This document shows positions 10,002 to 21,187 of a stretch of DNA of 64,000 bases, one piece after another. Made by a program: the position numbers and the translations under genes. The notes below the pieces were generated by a model, which saw nothing but the letters and a program-made list of their open reading frames with translations, was not told the origin of the DNA and did no database searches. Source of the DNA: Oncomelania hupensis (lineage: Eukaryota; Mollusca; Gastropoda; Littorinimorpha; Pomatiopsidae). How positions within the stretch are numbered: the stretch's first letter is position 1; the number at the start of each line of letters is the position of its first letter. The stretch is from the NCBI GenBank assembly GCA_036898135.1, contig CM072511.1, positions 161,999,314-162,063,313 of the forward strand, read 5' to 3'.

Positions 10002-10753
10002 CAGAGCTGTTCACTCCTCCGGTTTGACCGGATTTTCTCCGTTTTGACTGTAAAAATCCGCTTATCCGTTTTGAAAACAAAAACTCCGGTTTGAAACGCG
10101 AGCGATGAAAAAAAAAAAAGTAGTTTTTTCGGTAGTAAGACGCTCTTCCGTTTCGTAAGTTTTCCGTAATAAGACAAAAACTGGAATTTCCTGTACAAGT
10201 TTCGATTTCCGGCTCTCGCACTTTCTTTCGTGTGTGATCGAGCATTTGTGCATGTTTTCGAAGTGACTAGTCTGTTCGCGATGCCGAAAATAAAAAACGC
10301 AGAAGATGGTGGACAAACACCACCCAAAAAGAAGATGCTTTACATGCAGAAGTGGAATGCTTCTTATTCAGAACTGCATAAGTGCTTAACGAGCTCCGAA
10401 AGGTCTGAAAACTATGCTTACTGCAAAATTTGCAAACTTACTTCAGCGTTGCGGACGCCGGTAGAAATGCCATTGAAAGGCACGTGAACTGTGGTAGACA
10501 CAAGCAGTTGCAACAAGAGCAGGCTAACCAACGCACAATAAGCTCGTTTATTGCTAAAGCAATAAATAAGTGAATGCTTTTTCAAATTTACTTTTTAATG
10601 TGTTTTTGTAGTAAATTTAACTGTCTTTTTGTTTTCTTTTTTCTCAATCTCTCAAAAAATGTATTCCAGTACTGTACTCCTGACAGACAGATGAAACTCC
10701 TGACAGACAGTCTGCTTACTCCTGACTGGCATTGGTAGGGGTGAACAGGTCTG
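10002..10753. mobile_element. hAT-like element with BED-finger exon, 752 bp, 6-bp TSD
   Basis: Ends CAGAGCTGTTCACTCCTCC and (reversed) CAGACCTGTTCACCCCTACC are alike at 16 of the first 19 positions. A perfect 6-bp duplication GAACAG lies at 9996-10001 and 10754-10759. It is nested in the pogo-like element. It carries a BED-type zinc-finger reading frame but no hAT catalytic domain. Confidence 0.8.
10281..10573 (+). pseudogene. BED-type zinc-finger fragment of hAT transposase, frameshifted
   Basis: Starts M-P-K-I-K and continues through KWNASYSELHKCLTSSERSE to YAYCKICKLT, the C-x2-C half of a BED finger. Near 10443 the frame must change to continue (NAIERHVNCGRHKQLQQEQA), which supplies the His part and ends FIAKAINK and TGA at 10571-10573. 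BED fingers are the DNA-binding domain at the N-terminus of many hAT transposases. With the frameshift and no downstream catalytic region it is a remnant; a small intron at the break is a less likely alternative. Confidence 0.55.
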
Positions 10754-10787
10754 GAACAGTGCCTGGAGTTGGGAAGGACAAATTTCC

Positions 10788-11056
10788 CCATTTCATAGTT
10801 TGTTGCTGCACAAAGATTCCCAGTGGGCTGACCCCTTGATAGTTTGTTGGTGCACACAGATTCCCAGAGGGCTGATCCCCTTAAATAGTTTGTTGGTGCA
10901 CACAGATTTCCAGTGGGCTGATCCCCTTGATAGTTTGTTGGTGCACACAGATTCCCAGAGGGCTGATCCCCTTAATAGTTTGTTGGTGCACACAGATTTC
11001 CAGAGGGCTGATCCCCTTAATAGTTTGTTGGTGCAGAAAGATTCCCAGTGGGCTGT
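10788..11056 (+). repeat. 45-bp minisatellite, about 6 units
   Basis: Units of tagtttgttggtgcacacag, attcccagagggctgatccc and a short linker. First and last units read ca(a)aaag in place of cacacag. It lies within the pogo-like element just right of the hAT insertion. Confidence 0.9.
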
Positions 11057-11403
11057 CAAGAAAAACGACAACAAAAAGCCTGAAACTAATGATTCACAAT
11101 AGCAAGAAAGTGACAAGTTCCCATCCTCGTTTTTTTTTGTTTTTATTCTAAGAAAGATAAAATACTTTTATTTTACATTAATTTATGTGGTTGGTTTTCT
11201 TCTCTTTATTTAATACAAGTACCCGCATTTTTGGCCTTTTGTCAGGTAAACTACTGGATATAAATAAAAAAAGAATGATTCCTTTTATCTTGAAACAGAT
11301 TGCCTCTATTTTATTGATTTCAATGTTTGGGGTTACGAATGTTTCCAGAGGTACCACTGTAGGCGCTCTTCCCCAAACAACCCATCAGGTTTAAAGCACG
11401 AAA

Positions 11404-11880
11404 TATGTGGCACACACAACATACACACTGACATGTTTCACCCAGTTTGGCACACACAACATACACACTGACATGTTTCAGCCAGTGTGGCACACACAAC
11501 ATACACACTGACATGTTTCAGCCAGTGTGGCACACACAAAAAACAATCCATCACTCAAAGATGTGGCACACACAACAAACACATCTATGACTCCAACATG
11601 TGGCACGCACAACAAACACATCTATCACTCAAACATGTGGCACACACAGCAAACACATCTATCACTCAAACATGTGGCATACACAACAAACACATCTATC
11701 ACTCCAAAATGTGGCACACACAACAAACACATCTATCACTCAAACATGTGGCACACACAACAAACAAATCTATCACTCAAACGTGTTGCACACACAACAA
11801 ACATGCCTATCACTTCTATATGTACATGTGGAACACACAACGAACACATCTATTACTCAAACATGTGGCACACAAAGAAC
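11404..11880 (+). repeat. 37-40-bp minisatellite of gtggcacacacaac units
   Basis: Three 40-bp units (gtggcacacacaacatacac, actgacatgtttca(g/c)ccagt) are followed by about nine 37-bp units (gtggcacacacaacaaacac, atctatcactcaaacat). All three forward frames stay open, which gives spurious His/Thr-rich ORFs. Confidence 0.9.
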
Positions 11881-11899
11881 ATAAGGAATTCCGAGAAAT

Positions 11900-13310
11900 G
11901 ATGTGTATGACGGTGATGATGAAGATAATGCCTACTATGATGATGATGATGAGATTAGCCTTCCTTGACGCCACTACAAAGGGTTAGAACTCTGCCCTCT
12001 CAAAGTAACTACAGCGTCGTCGGCTTCCAATTATTTCTGACAGTAATGTTGACCTAGACGACCGATAAACCGTGATAAAGACTGCAATGATGATTAACAT
12101 GAAGCGCGATTTAAGAGAAAAGGGATGACAATCCTTTCTTCGGCTCTCCACCCTTACATGTAAGCCTTTGTGGACCACCAGTAGAGTACTTATGATGCGT
12201 AGCTGAAAGAAGACGTTGCAGACTCACTCTCGTTAAAATCGCATGAGATGTCAATGACTATGCTGCGATCGTAGAGCTCTCAACGTCACTTGAACACGAC
12301 CGACCACTACGCCCAATGGCTCGGTGACTACCATTCATGAGGATATTTTGGGGAAAATGCAGAAAGGGTCATCAGTCCATTAAAGGTTGGGTACTGGGTA
12401 AATAGGGTGGACTGGGAATAGGGACATGAAGAAACTCCCACCCTGACATCTGCAACACTCTTGTATCCATTTGCGCCTTGCCGCTGGACAGAAACACAGA
12501 CACAGGCCTACATGGCCACTATTAGATGTAGTGTCAACGAGTTATTCATATGGCTTCTTTTTTGATAATCACGTTAAATTTAGGTTTGAAATGCGAACCA
12601 TAAAATAATGTATTCAAATGAACTAGATGATTGAAGAAATTTCGATGAATGCAACAACTACCATTAATTCCACCATACCTCTTGATTCGTCCGGCGCCTG
12701 TGGATTGTTGACAACACTGGATGATTTTATGTGCAAACATTTTTCTTTCTTTTTATTTGTTTACATTCAAGTTTAGATTTCTTCGTTTAACCTTTTTAAA
12801 TTAGTGATTGTGGTGATTCTAATATCTGGTCGTTTTTATCCAGTGGAGTGTTTTTCAGTCAAAATTTATTCTGGAAAGTTTCGTTGATGTCATGAACGTT
12901 GAAATCGCCATTTTCCCCAGTGACGATGAGCACATCAAAATCATATTGATGTTTCTCTAGTATTCTTGTTATTAATCCTTCTTCATTAATAACATGACTT
13001 TATTCTCTGTGTTTGGGGATTCATTTTTGAATCAGTGGACTCAATATTTGTGTTTATAAATTCAGGAAAATTGGTTTTGGAACTTGGATCTATATCGTCG
13101 AGTAAGTGTGACAATCGATACAGCGCGTGAATGTGATCCAAAATCAAGCCTATGATTTGATTTGCAGCTAACTGTTGTTGTTGATGTCAAATCCTTACTA
13201 TCCAGCCTGAGGATGTAACAAGGGATACTTTCTTAGGCTAACGTTATCTTGATGGAATATCTTTGTTTATAAACAATGATAAACATTGCAGTCTTCTGAG
13301 ATAGAAACAT
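11900..13310 (+). other. No feature recognised (1.4 kb)
   Basis: Mixed-composition sequence with a short GATGAT run near 11938-11950. No ORF with a recognisable domain and no repeat seen. It may be 5' UTR or flank of the LINE whose ORF1 starts at 13929. Confidence 0.3.
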
Positions 13311-13900
13311 CTTACGTCATTTTATCTTACTACTCATTTTGTCTCTCGATACGTCATTATTTGTCTATGGAAAGAGGCGCTTGATATGTACATTTTTTGA
13401 TTGCATCAATTTACGCACGTTGATTGTTTCTACAAATCTGTTTTACGTCATCAGTGCTGATGACGAAGAATAAACTTTTGAGGAGATTGAGTCATTTCCG
13501 TCAGTGATTTACGTCATGTTCGTCATTCAATAACACTGAAATAGGCACATGATTTGAAACATTCTGCATTTTGGCAACACCATGAAGACTATAATACACT
13601 TGTAGTTTATGTTTCCATAAATTATTAATGTTTGATATTATTACTGAAAATTGTTTTTATTGAACATGAACACTTCATAATAGTAAATATTTTGTCGTTC
13701 TGACCAAAGTGAACTGTTTTACAGCCATTGTTTCACGTCACTACTGACTTCTGCCGAGATTACCTTTTCAGTGGGCACTGATTTCAAACACAGAGCAGTT
13801 TGGTGAATATCAAGATGACTCTAATGCAAATGTGGTTTCTTTACATAATTATTTGAAGCTTGATCTCACTAAAGTGACAGGAACCCTTTGGTATGACGTG
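13311..13900 (+). promoter_or_regulatory. Cluster of CRE-like ACGTCA/TGACGT motifs upstream of LINE ORF1
   Basis: ACGTCA or its complement occurs at about 13315, 13351, 13445, 13511, 13735 and 13894, all within 600 bp upstream of the ORF1 start at 13929. This hexamer is the core of CREB/ATF sites. The Gmr1-like LTRs also carry cttacgtcat. A promoter role is inference. Confidence 0.3.
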
Positions 13901-13928
13901 AATAAATCATAACAATATAAACTGTGTT

Positions 13929-16301
13929 ATGTGCGAAGGTAATTCTACCAATTTGCTGTCCATCAGCAGATGCAGCAGCAGCAGCAGTGACATTTCTTTA
14001 CAATTCCAAGAATTACTGATTCCAACTAAAGACCCTCTTCAAATAAAATTTGAAACTACTAAAATGCGACTGTCAGTTTGGATTAAAGTTATCCGAGAGC
14101 GTTACTTTGTACAAGCACAAAAGTTGTTCCCTTCTTTCCGTGCTGAGTGGAAAGATTATGTTCGTGTTAAAGGAAAACTGATCCAAAACTTGGATGCTTC
14201 TACGCCTTCTAATGACATTTGTCAGTCGTCGATCAAGGTCTGGAATGAGGCTTGTGATGACGTGGGTAAAGACTGTCCTTTTGACAAATTACTAACAATT
14301 CACTTGTACAATGCACAGAAAAAAAGCCCTAGTGTTCTGATTCAGGGATACTGTACAGATGACTGGGTACACACTGAGTTTCGAATTATAAGACGTATTG
14401 TTGACCTTGTTGACTCTGACAAAGATATTGATGATGAAATCGTTGAAGTTGTGAATACAAAATTTGCATTTACCTTACCAAGCGGTGATGGTAACAAAGT
14501 TAATTCCTCAAAGCACCCTCACAAGAAATGCACCCTACACAGGCGTGCTTCGTGTTCTACTGCACTCAGGTGTCTTAGTCCAGTGCATGATGAACATGAC
14601 ACAGCTGAAGATGATGTAGTGGATGTTAGTTTGTCCACTAGTTCATCTTCAATCAAACGTGGCAATTCTAATGTTGCTCTTATGAATACCAAACCAGGCG
14701 ATAGCATTGTAAATTGTGAAAACACTCGTGACGCAGTTGCTCGTGATAATTCCAAATTACGAAGTGATGCCACAAACGTACCTTGTGAATATTCAATGAG
14801 CAGCTCTCTTGGCATGTTTATACCTCTTATTCCAGTTTGTGAACTAGAGGATATACCAGTTGTCAATTTAACCTGCAGCTCCAATGTTGTCAAACTGAGC
14901 AGCCTCAATGTTGATCAAACACATGATGAAGCTGGTGCTAACGTTGTGTTCTCTGAAAACACTCATGGGACAGTATCTTGTGATTCTTCCAAAGTAGCGG
15001 TTAATGCCTCTTACGTGCCAGGGGGTATTGCAAAGAATAGTGATGACGTATCTCTTGGAATGCATGACAGTATAAAAAATACGGCTGTCTTGTTTCCACC
15101 AAACATCCAAGAAAGAATACCAACTTTTCCTAAATTCAAAAGTAGGCGTCCTCACTATCCAACATATACCAAACTTCGACGTACACCAACACCTAAACCA
15201 CTCACGCTCAGTCAAACAAAACAAACTTTAAAAGCTGTACAGCGGCAGTTAAATAACCTATCAGCTGCTATCCAAAATGTGTCAGATAAATCTGTCTGTG
15301 ATATTGAAACAGCTAAAGTCCAAGTAAAATCTTCCCTGAAAACGCATATGGAACATAAGCTTGATGAGCAAAATGATATCATAAATGACTTGGCAAAAAA
15401 AGTGAAAGAGCTGGAAAAACAAAATCAGCACCTCAAATCACAGCTTGGTGATGTGAAAAAACAGCTCAGCATGAGAAAAGAATGCTTCTGTGCTCATCAG
15501 GTAGAAACTCCATTTAATCAGCCTTTCATTTCATCACCTGCAGTCACGACACCAACTAAACTTGCTGCAGAAGACTCAAAAATGCAACAACTGATGTCTC
15601 GCAAGCATGAAACTGATACCAATGTACATGCAACATCAATGCAATCATCACCTAAACCACAAAATAAGCAAGAAAACCAAAGTTTTCCCACAAACCAATC
15701 ATTGAAATCAAAGCAGGAACATTCCTTCATAAAACATTCACACAACTCTGACCAAGACCACCAGCCCCTTGTTTTTTCTTCTAATTCTGCTTGCAGTGAC
15801 AGTAGCTGTTCCTCTGATAAAACGCCTCGAGAGCTTCTTGCGGAGATGAGGGTTAGAGAAAATGTTACATGCCTCATGATTGGTGATTCTGTAATCAGAT
15901 TTGTCAAACCAGAGTTAACGTTTCCAAATGCCAATAAGTGTCAGAAGATTTGCATACCTGGCCTTACAATTGATGATGTCTTGCATTGGCTACGTCACAT
16001 TCCGATCAACAGAAACATTCAAAATCTTGTCGTACACGTTGGCATCGACAGCTGTTATAAAAATGTGGCCACAGTCACTGTGTGGACTGGAATCAAAAAG
16101 CTTCTCCATAAATGCTTTCCACTTGCTAAATTGTACTTCTCATCTATCATTCCTCCCAAGAACACAGCAAGCTCACATGCAAAAACAGTGGCAATGTCCA
16201 ACAAACACTTGCAGGAGATGTGTGACAAGGAAAATACATGTTTCATAAATAACACATCAACATTTACCACTCAAAACGGTTATCCAAAAAAGACTATATG
16301 A
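13929..16301 (+). CDS. LINE ORF1 with coiled coil and SGNH-hydrolase-like domain
   Basis: A 790-codon ORF from ATG (M-C-E-G). It has a Ser/Asn-rich first half, a coiled coil near residues 430-520 (KKVKELEKQNQHLKSQLGDV), a Gln/Ser/Lys-rich linker, and a C-terminal domain beginning CLMIGDSVIRF (GDS block I) with VVHVGIDSCYKN where SGNH enzymes have G-x-N-D. SGNH/esterase domains are known in ORF1 proteins of CR1/L2-type LINEs, where they are thought to aid RNP or membrane binding. The G-x-N-D block is altered and the end is frameshifted: the expected tail (GTARLGCNIKYAIK) follows in another frame at about 16336-16377. It is probably a recent pseudogene and, by position, AT-rich composition and order, ORF1 of the LINE whose ORF2 is at 18007. 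Confidence 0.7.
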   Translation: MCEGNSTNLLSISRCSSSSSDISLQFQELLIPTKDPLQIKFETTKMRLSVWIKVIRERYFVQAQKLFPSFRAEWKDYVRVKGKLIQNLDASTPSNDICQSSIKVWNEACDDVGKDCPFDKLLTIHLYNAQKKSPSVLIQGYCTDDWVHTEFRIIRRIVDLVDSDKDIDDEIVEVVNTKFAFTLPSGDGNKVNSSKHPHKKCTLHRRASCSTALRCLSPVHDEHDTAEDDVVDVSLSTSSSSIKRGNSNVALMNTKPGDSIVNCENTRDAVARDNSKLRSDATNVPCEYSMSSSLGMFIPLIPVCELEDIPVVNLTCSSNVVKLSSLNVDQTHDEAGANVVFSENTHGTVSCDSSKVAVNASYVPGGIAKNSDDVSLGMHDSIKNTAVLFPPNIQERIPTFPKFKSRRPHYPTYTKLRRTPTPKPLTLSQTKQTLKAVQRQLNNLSAAIQNVSDKSVCDIETAKVQVKSSLKTHMEHKLDEQNDIINDLAKKVKELEKQNQHLKSQLGDVKKQLSMRKECFCAHQVETPFNQPFISSPAVTTPTKLAAEDSKMQQLMSRKHETDTNVHATSMQSSPKPQNKQENQSFPTNQSLKSKQEHSFIKHSHNSDQDHQPLVFSSNSACSDSSCSSDKTPRELLAEMRVRENVTCLMIGDSVIRFVKPELTFPNANKCQKICIPGLTIDDVLHWLRHIPINRNIQNLVVHVGIDSCYKNVATVTVWTGIKKLLHKCFPLAKLYFSSIIPPKNTASSHAKTVAMSNKHLQEMCDKENTCFINNTSTFTTQNGYPKKTI

Positions 16302-16404
16302 AAACAGCATTCATCCGAGTCGATTTATTAGGATTAGGCACAGCCAGACTTGGATGTAACATCAAATATGCAATCAAACCACAAGACAGTACAAGTCATA
16401 ATCA

Positions 16405-16700
16405 TCAAATGTTTTACCTGAATTTTACCTGAATTTACCTGAGTGGCCACTGAGCGCGGCCGACGGGGTAGGAAGTTTGAGAACTTATTTTAACCCCCTT
16501 AACTGTCTCTTTATCATGGCGGTTCTTGAACTGGTTGGCCGTTTCAGCTTCAACAGTTGATTGCTTCAGTGCATTCCATGGGTTCACAACTCTTTGTGAA
16601 AAAAAGTTGTTGAACAATGAAAAGCCACCGCTCCTCCAAACGCCACAGACTTCTTCATCACGGTTGTCACCTGGGTACTGGTCCCCCAGTCGCACTATTT
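16405..16700 (-). mobile_element. CR1-like LINE 3' fragment (RT C-terminus)
   Basis: The minus strand encodes SLFNNFFSQRVVNPWNALKQ and TANQFKNRHD, the conserved C-terminal signature of CR1-like LINE RTs (F-F-S-Q-R-V-V-x-x-W-N-x-L). The 3' end at low coordinates is a short tandem tail (ttttacctgaa repeated about three times), as CR1-type elements have. It is inserted between ORF1 and the solo LTR. Confidence 0.65.
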
Positions 16701-16846
16701 TTCACAATGAAGATAGTCAAATGACACAAAAGCCAATGATAAATGCTATAAACAACAGTCATCAAATTTCACCTGGTGGAAATATGCAATACCAATATCC
16801 CAAATATCAGACTCTTCCTACAGGGATTCAGAGGCCCTATTTTGAG

Positions 16847-17467
16847 TGTTACACTCAGTTTGATGTTGGTGTTTTCTATCAGTATTTGATTCAGCCCCGA
16901 TGCTTGAATTCCTGATAGTTGTGTAACTCAGATTCGTTTATTCACGCAACCCGCTCAAGCAGCATACAAGTCACAAAGTCGACGTATGAAGTTTTCCACT
17001 TTTTATTCAGCACACATCAACAACTGCATACAATCGCTCAATCGCCTTTCCACTCTCAAATTTACTTTCCAACTTACTATCAACAACAACTCGGCACACG
17101 ATTAAATAACCTCTCTCTTTTCTCGAACAATTTGGTACATGGTAGAAATGACGTACTGCCACCAATCGAACTAAAGATCGTCATCACTGACTTACGTCAT
17201 ACCTATTTCCTCTACTTCCGGGAACATTCACGACCTTCGATATCCATCGGGAAATTTCTATCGACAGTAATAACCATGCAGATCCCGAAGATTCTCCAAC
17301 AATATTGACTAACGCAAATCATCAACGTTATACAAAACCACTCCTAACAACAATGCAAACTCAAATCAAAGGTAAATAAACTCCATTATTGAATACTTTG
17401 CAAAACGAAACGATTAGATCTATCGTGCGCGTTTCTGACGTACTTTCGTACGCGTTTCAACGTAACA
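16847..17467 (-). mobile_element. Solo LTR of the Gmr1-like family
   Basis: A 621-bp LTR with TGTTAC...GTAACA ends, flanked by a perfect 5-bp duplication TTGAG (16842-16846, 17468-17472). It is close in sequence to the LTRs of copies 1-3. Coding sequence on the two sides reads on across the site (GIQRPYFE before, CKPSVTSNNQ after), so it interrupts the LINE region between ORF1 and ORF2. Confidence 0.9.
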
Positions 17468-17877
17468 TTGAGTGTAAGCCTAGTGTTACAAGTAATAATC
17501 AAATTTATAGTCCAGGGTTTTCTCATGAAATACATAACAAGCAAACGCTTGTCCGCTTGTTTGAATCGTTTCTACGATCAGTATGTTGATACTAACAGCT
17601 GTATGACTGTATTCAAATGATGAGTTGACTTTAGGGACTGCTTTTTGCAGCTTTGTCTATAAATTTATCTCTGTAAACACTACAAGATATTTTTAATCCT
17701 AATGGTGATTGCCGCCCTTTATTAAATTATATACTTGTTTTGTTGATTTAATAAGAAGAGACTGTACAAAACTGTGTAGTAATTAATAGTTCACTGCCTG
17801 CTCTACTTCGGAAAAGATTAATTTAAATCGCGTACTCACGCATTTGTTGTGGTTAATTTGTTTCACTATTGTTGTTG

Positions 17878-17879
<2 letters not shown>

Positions 17880-17945
<66 letters not shown>
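17880..17945 (+). repeat. (TTA)n microsatellite
   Basis: About 22 uninterrupted ATT/TTA triplets. Open frames across it are artefacts. Confidence 0.97.
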
Positions 17946-18006
17946 TTATTATCGTTCTTACTTTTTAAATGTGAAATATTTGTCATTAGCTATACATTAT
18001 ATAAGT

Positions 18007-20826
18007 ATGGCATCAAATTTAAAACCACCTTTAAATGCTTATAAAAATACTGAAATTCGCGTTGGTCATGTTAATATTAATTCTTTATACAATAAGTTGA
18101 TAGATGTGAATATGCTTCTTAATGAACAGCCATTCCTGCACTTGCTAGGCATTAGTGAAACTCGATTAAACAAAGACCACAGTGACATATCTATTAGTAT
18201 AGCATCCTACACACTCATTAGAAAAGATTCACAAATGTTGGGACAAACTGGAATGGCAGTATATATACATACATCTATTGCTTCATGTATTACAAGGAGA
18301 TCTGATTGTGAACCTGCTGATATTGAATGCATTTGGTTAGAATTTCGTCCGACTGTGGCTCAACCTGTCATGATTGGTTATATATACAGAAATCCTAAAG
18401 CAACTCAAACATGGTTCAAAACGTTTGTTCATATGATGGACAACATTACAAAGTCGCACCCTACTGGGAGACTTTAATATTGATTTGCTTAAAACGCAAA
18501 CCGCTTGGTCGGACTATGTTCAATTATTTGGCCTAACTCAAATTATAAATACACCAACGAGAGTTACTAAAACCACAAAAACCTTAATAGATCACATATA
18601 TACAAATATTTCCAACAGAGTTTCAAATGCACATATTTCTCAAATTTCAATGAGTGACCATAATCCTATAGTATGCACTTTATCGTGCAAATTTCTAAAA
18701 CATAAACTTAATGCACATACAATTATTCAATTTAGGTCATTTAAATCTTTTAACAAGGATGCATTCCTGTATGATCTACATTTTACTAACTTCAATACTA
18801 TATATTTGTGTAATGATCCTAATAAAGCCTTAAGTGTGTGGTATGAAAGGTTTTGTATGATCTTGAATAAACATGCACCGATTAGAGAGAAAAGAGTCAA
18901 ACAAAGTACATTTCCTAAATGGCTGACATCAGATATTATTGATGCAATGAAAAACCGTGACACATTTAAAAAACAAAAAAGATTTGCGGAATACAAGAAA
19001 CAAAGAAATAGAGTCTCCACTATGATTCGAGACTCCAAAAAAAAGTATATTACTTCATTAGTAATGAATGACCATGATACAAAATCACTTTGGAAAGCAA
19101 TGAATGAGATAACAGGAAAGTCTAAATGTACAAAACACACAGCTGTTATCACTCCATCAGCTGAAACTTTTAATAATCACTTTTTATCTATAACTGATAA
19201 TATCGTTAAATCCACTTATCATAAACCTGCGTACAGTCTTACAGCATTACTTGATAATTTTTGTAAAGACAGACTAACTCCGAATACTACATGTTTCATC
19301 CCCCTCTTAAATACTCATGACGTATCCAGATAATTAATAAGTCTAAAAAACAAAAAGTCTTGCGGTTTTGATAATATTAATTCTTTGATTTTAAAACTTG
19401 CACTGCCTTATATCATTGAACCATTAACTTTTATCTATAATTTGTGTATTAAAACTGAAATATTTCCTGATGCTTGGAAAATGGCTAAAGTTGTTCCAAT
19501 TCCAAAAGCAAAGGACACTTCTGATCCAAATAACTTTAGACCTATTTCATTATTAAATGTTCTATCTAAACCACTTGAACAACATATGTATAAACATGTA
19601 AATACTTCATGGAGAAACATGCTCTTTTTCATCCATTCCAATCTGGTTTTCGTAAAAATCATTCGTGCCATACTGCTTTGGTTAGATTATGTGATACTTG
19701 GCTCTCTGCAATTAATAAGAATGAAATTACTGGTGCCGTTTTTCTAGACTTTACAAAAGCTTTTGATATGGTTAATCATTCCGTATTGATCAGTAAATTA
19801 TCTGTGTATCTGAACAATTCTGCAACTGTAAATTTTTTCCAATCTTACTTAAGTGATAGAGAGCAGACAGTGTTAGTAAATGGCCATTACTCAGCAAAAG
19901 GTACAGTAAAATGTGGCGTTCCTCAAGGCTCGATACTGGGCCCTCTTCTATTTTGTATCTATATAAACGATCTCCACCTCCAAATATCAGATAATAATGT
20001 AATCTGTGATTTGTTTGCGGATGACAGTACAATACATTGTTCTGGGAAAGACATTACGTCCATACAAACATCTTTACAAAATAGTTTAAATGATGTGATA
20101 AACTGGTGTCTAACTAATCAAATGGTTCTTCATCCTAAAAAAACAGAGTGCATGATAATCACAACAAGACAAAAACATCAATTACAGCCTTTACAATTAA
20201 ATATTACAATAGATAACACTTGTGTCCACCAAGTAACAGACCATCGTGTACTTGGAGTTACTATTGATTCAGAATTCAAATGGGATAAACACATTAATCA
20301 AATATGTAAACGCCTTTCCCAAAGTACGTTTTTGCTTTCAAAACTACGATGTTTTGTTCCTGAATATGCCAGGAAAGTGTTCTTCCATGCACACTGTCTT
20401 TCGCATATTAACTATGCTTCCACTGTGTGGAGTGCTGCTAGTCATAATCAAATACAAAAAATAAATTCATTGCATCGACGGGCAATAAAATTAATTTCTA
20501 ACTGTACAACTATTTCAACAGATGAAAAATTTATAAAATTAAACATTTTACCTCTAAATAAACAATTTCAATATAATATGATCATGCTTATGTTTAAAGT
20601 TCACAACAATATTGCACCAAACTATCTAACCCGATTTTTAACTAAATCATCAAATGTATACCATTCCCAAAATTATCTCTTACCTAAACCAAGAATTGAT
20701 CTATATAAGACTAGTTTTGGGTTCAGAGCACCGTCTTTATGGAATGAACTTCCTCCGATCATTAAACAAAACAAAACAATCAAATCATTTAAATTAATGC
20801 TTTTTAACCATATTTTAAATTCATAA
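18007..20826 (+). pseudogene. L2/CR1-like LINE ORF2 (endonuclease + RT), frameshifted
   Basis: Starts MASNLKPPLN and enters an apurinic-type endonuclease (RVGHVNINSL, LLGISETRLN, GDFNIDL, then MSDHNPIVCTL). The RT follows: VVPIPKAKDTSDPNNFRPIS, GAVFLDFTKAFDMVNHSVL (motif A), CGVPQGSILGPLLFCIYIND (motif B), LFADDSTIH (catalytic F-A-D-D), and a C-terminal FGFRAPSLWNELP signature. Defects: a frameshift near 18465, an in-frame TAA at 19331-19333 and a frameshift near 19605. An AATAAA lies near 21069 and LINE-like sequence ends about 21090. With three lesions in 2.8 kb it is dead but not old. Family name is tentative. Confidence 0.85.
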
Positions 20827-21187
20827 TTTTTCCACCCACAGGTCACCATATTATAATGGTATAATATTATATTGTTCAGATGACGTTTAGATATGTTAAA
20901 AGTTCTTGTTTTGAAATTATTATAGTTTTACTTTTATATATGTAACATGTGGCAGGTTTAATTGATTGTATAAATGTATTATGCTTGAGTGGGTGCCTGA
21001 AACAAGGACTAATTGTAAGAATAAGCTGTAAGCTTAAAATTATTATCCTTGTAACATGTTGTAATTGCAATAAACGTTTAAAGTCTAAAAAGTCTCTTAC
21101 TTCATAATGCACACACCGAGACTAACAAATATTCAATACTCACAATAAGAACTTTCCCTGGTGACTGGTTATTCCAACTATTTCCAG

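Larger units (their letters stand above)
9912..11359. mobile_element. Pogo/Tigger-like (Tc1-mariner) non-autonomous element
   Basis: Left end CAGTGGTACCTCAGGTTACG and right end (reversed) CAGTGGTACCTCTGGAAACA share 12 terminal bases and are flanked by TA (9910-9911, 11360-11361). CAGTGGTACCTC ends are typical of pogo-like elements. No transposase is present; the interior holds an hAT-like insertion and a 45-bp minisatellite. Confidence 0.7.

Noticed and set aside
11487..11987. Three overlapping His/Thr-rich ORFs
   Set aside because: All arise from the 37-bp minisatellite, open in every forward frame.
13929..16301. Host gene for the 790-residue SGNH-like protein
   Set aside because: Coiled coil plus C-terminal GDS domain, followed downstream by an EN-RT ORF, fits a LINE ORF1; no introns and the C-terminus is broken.
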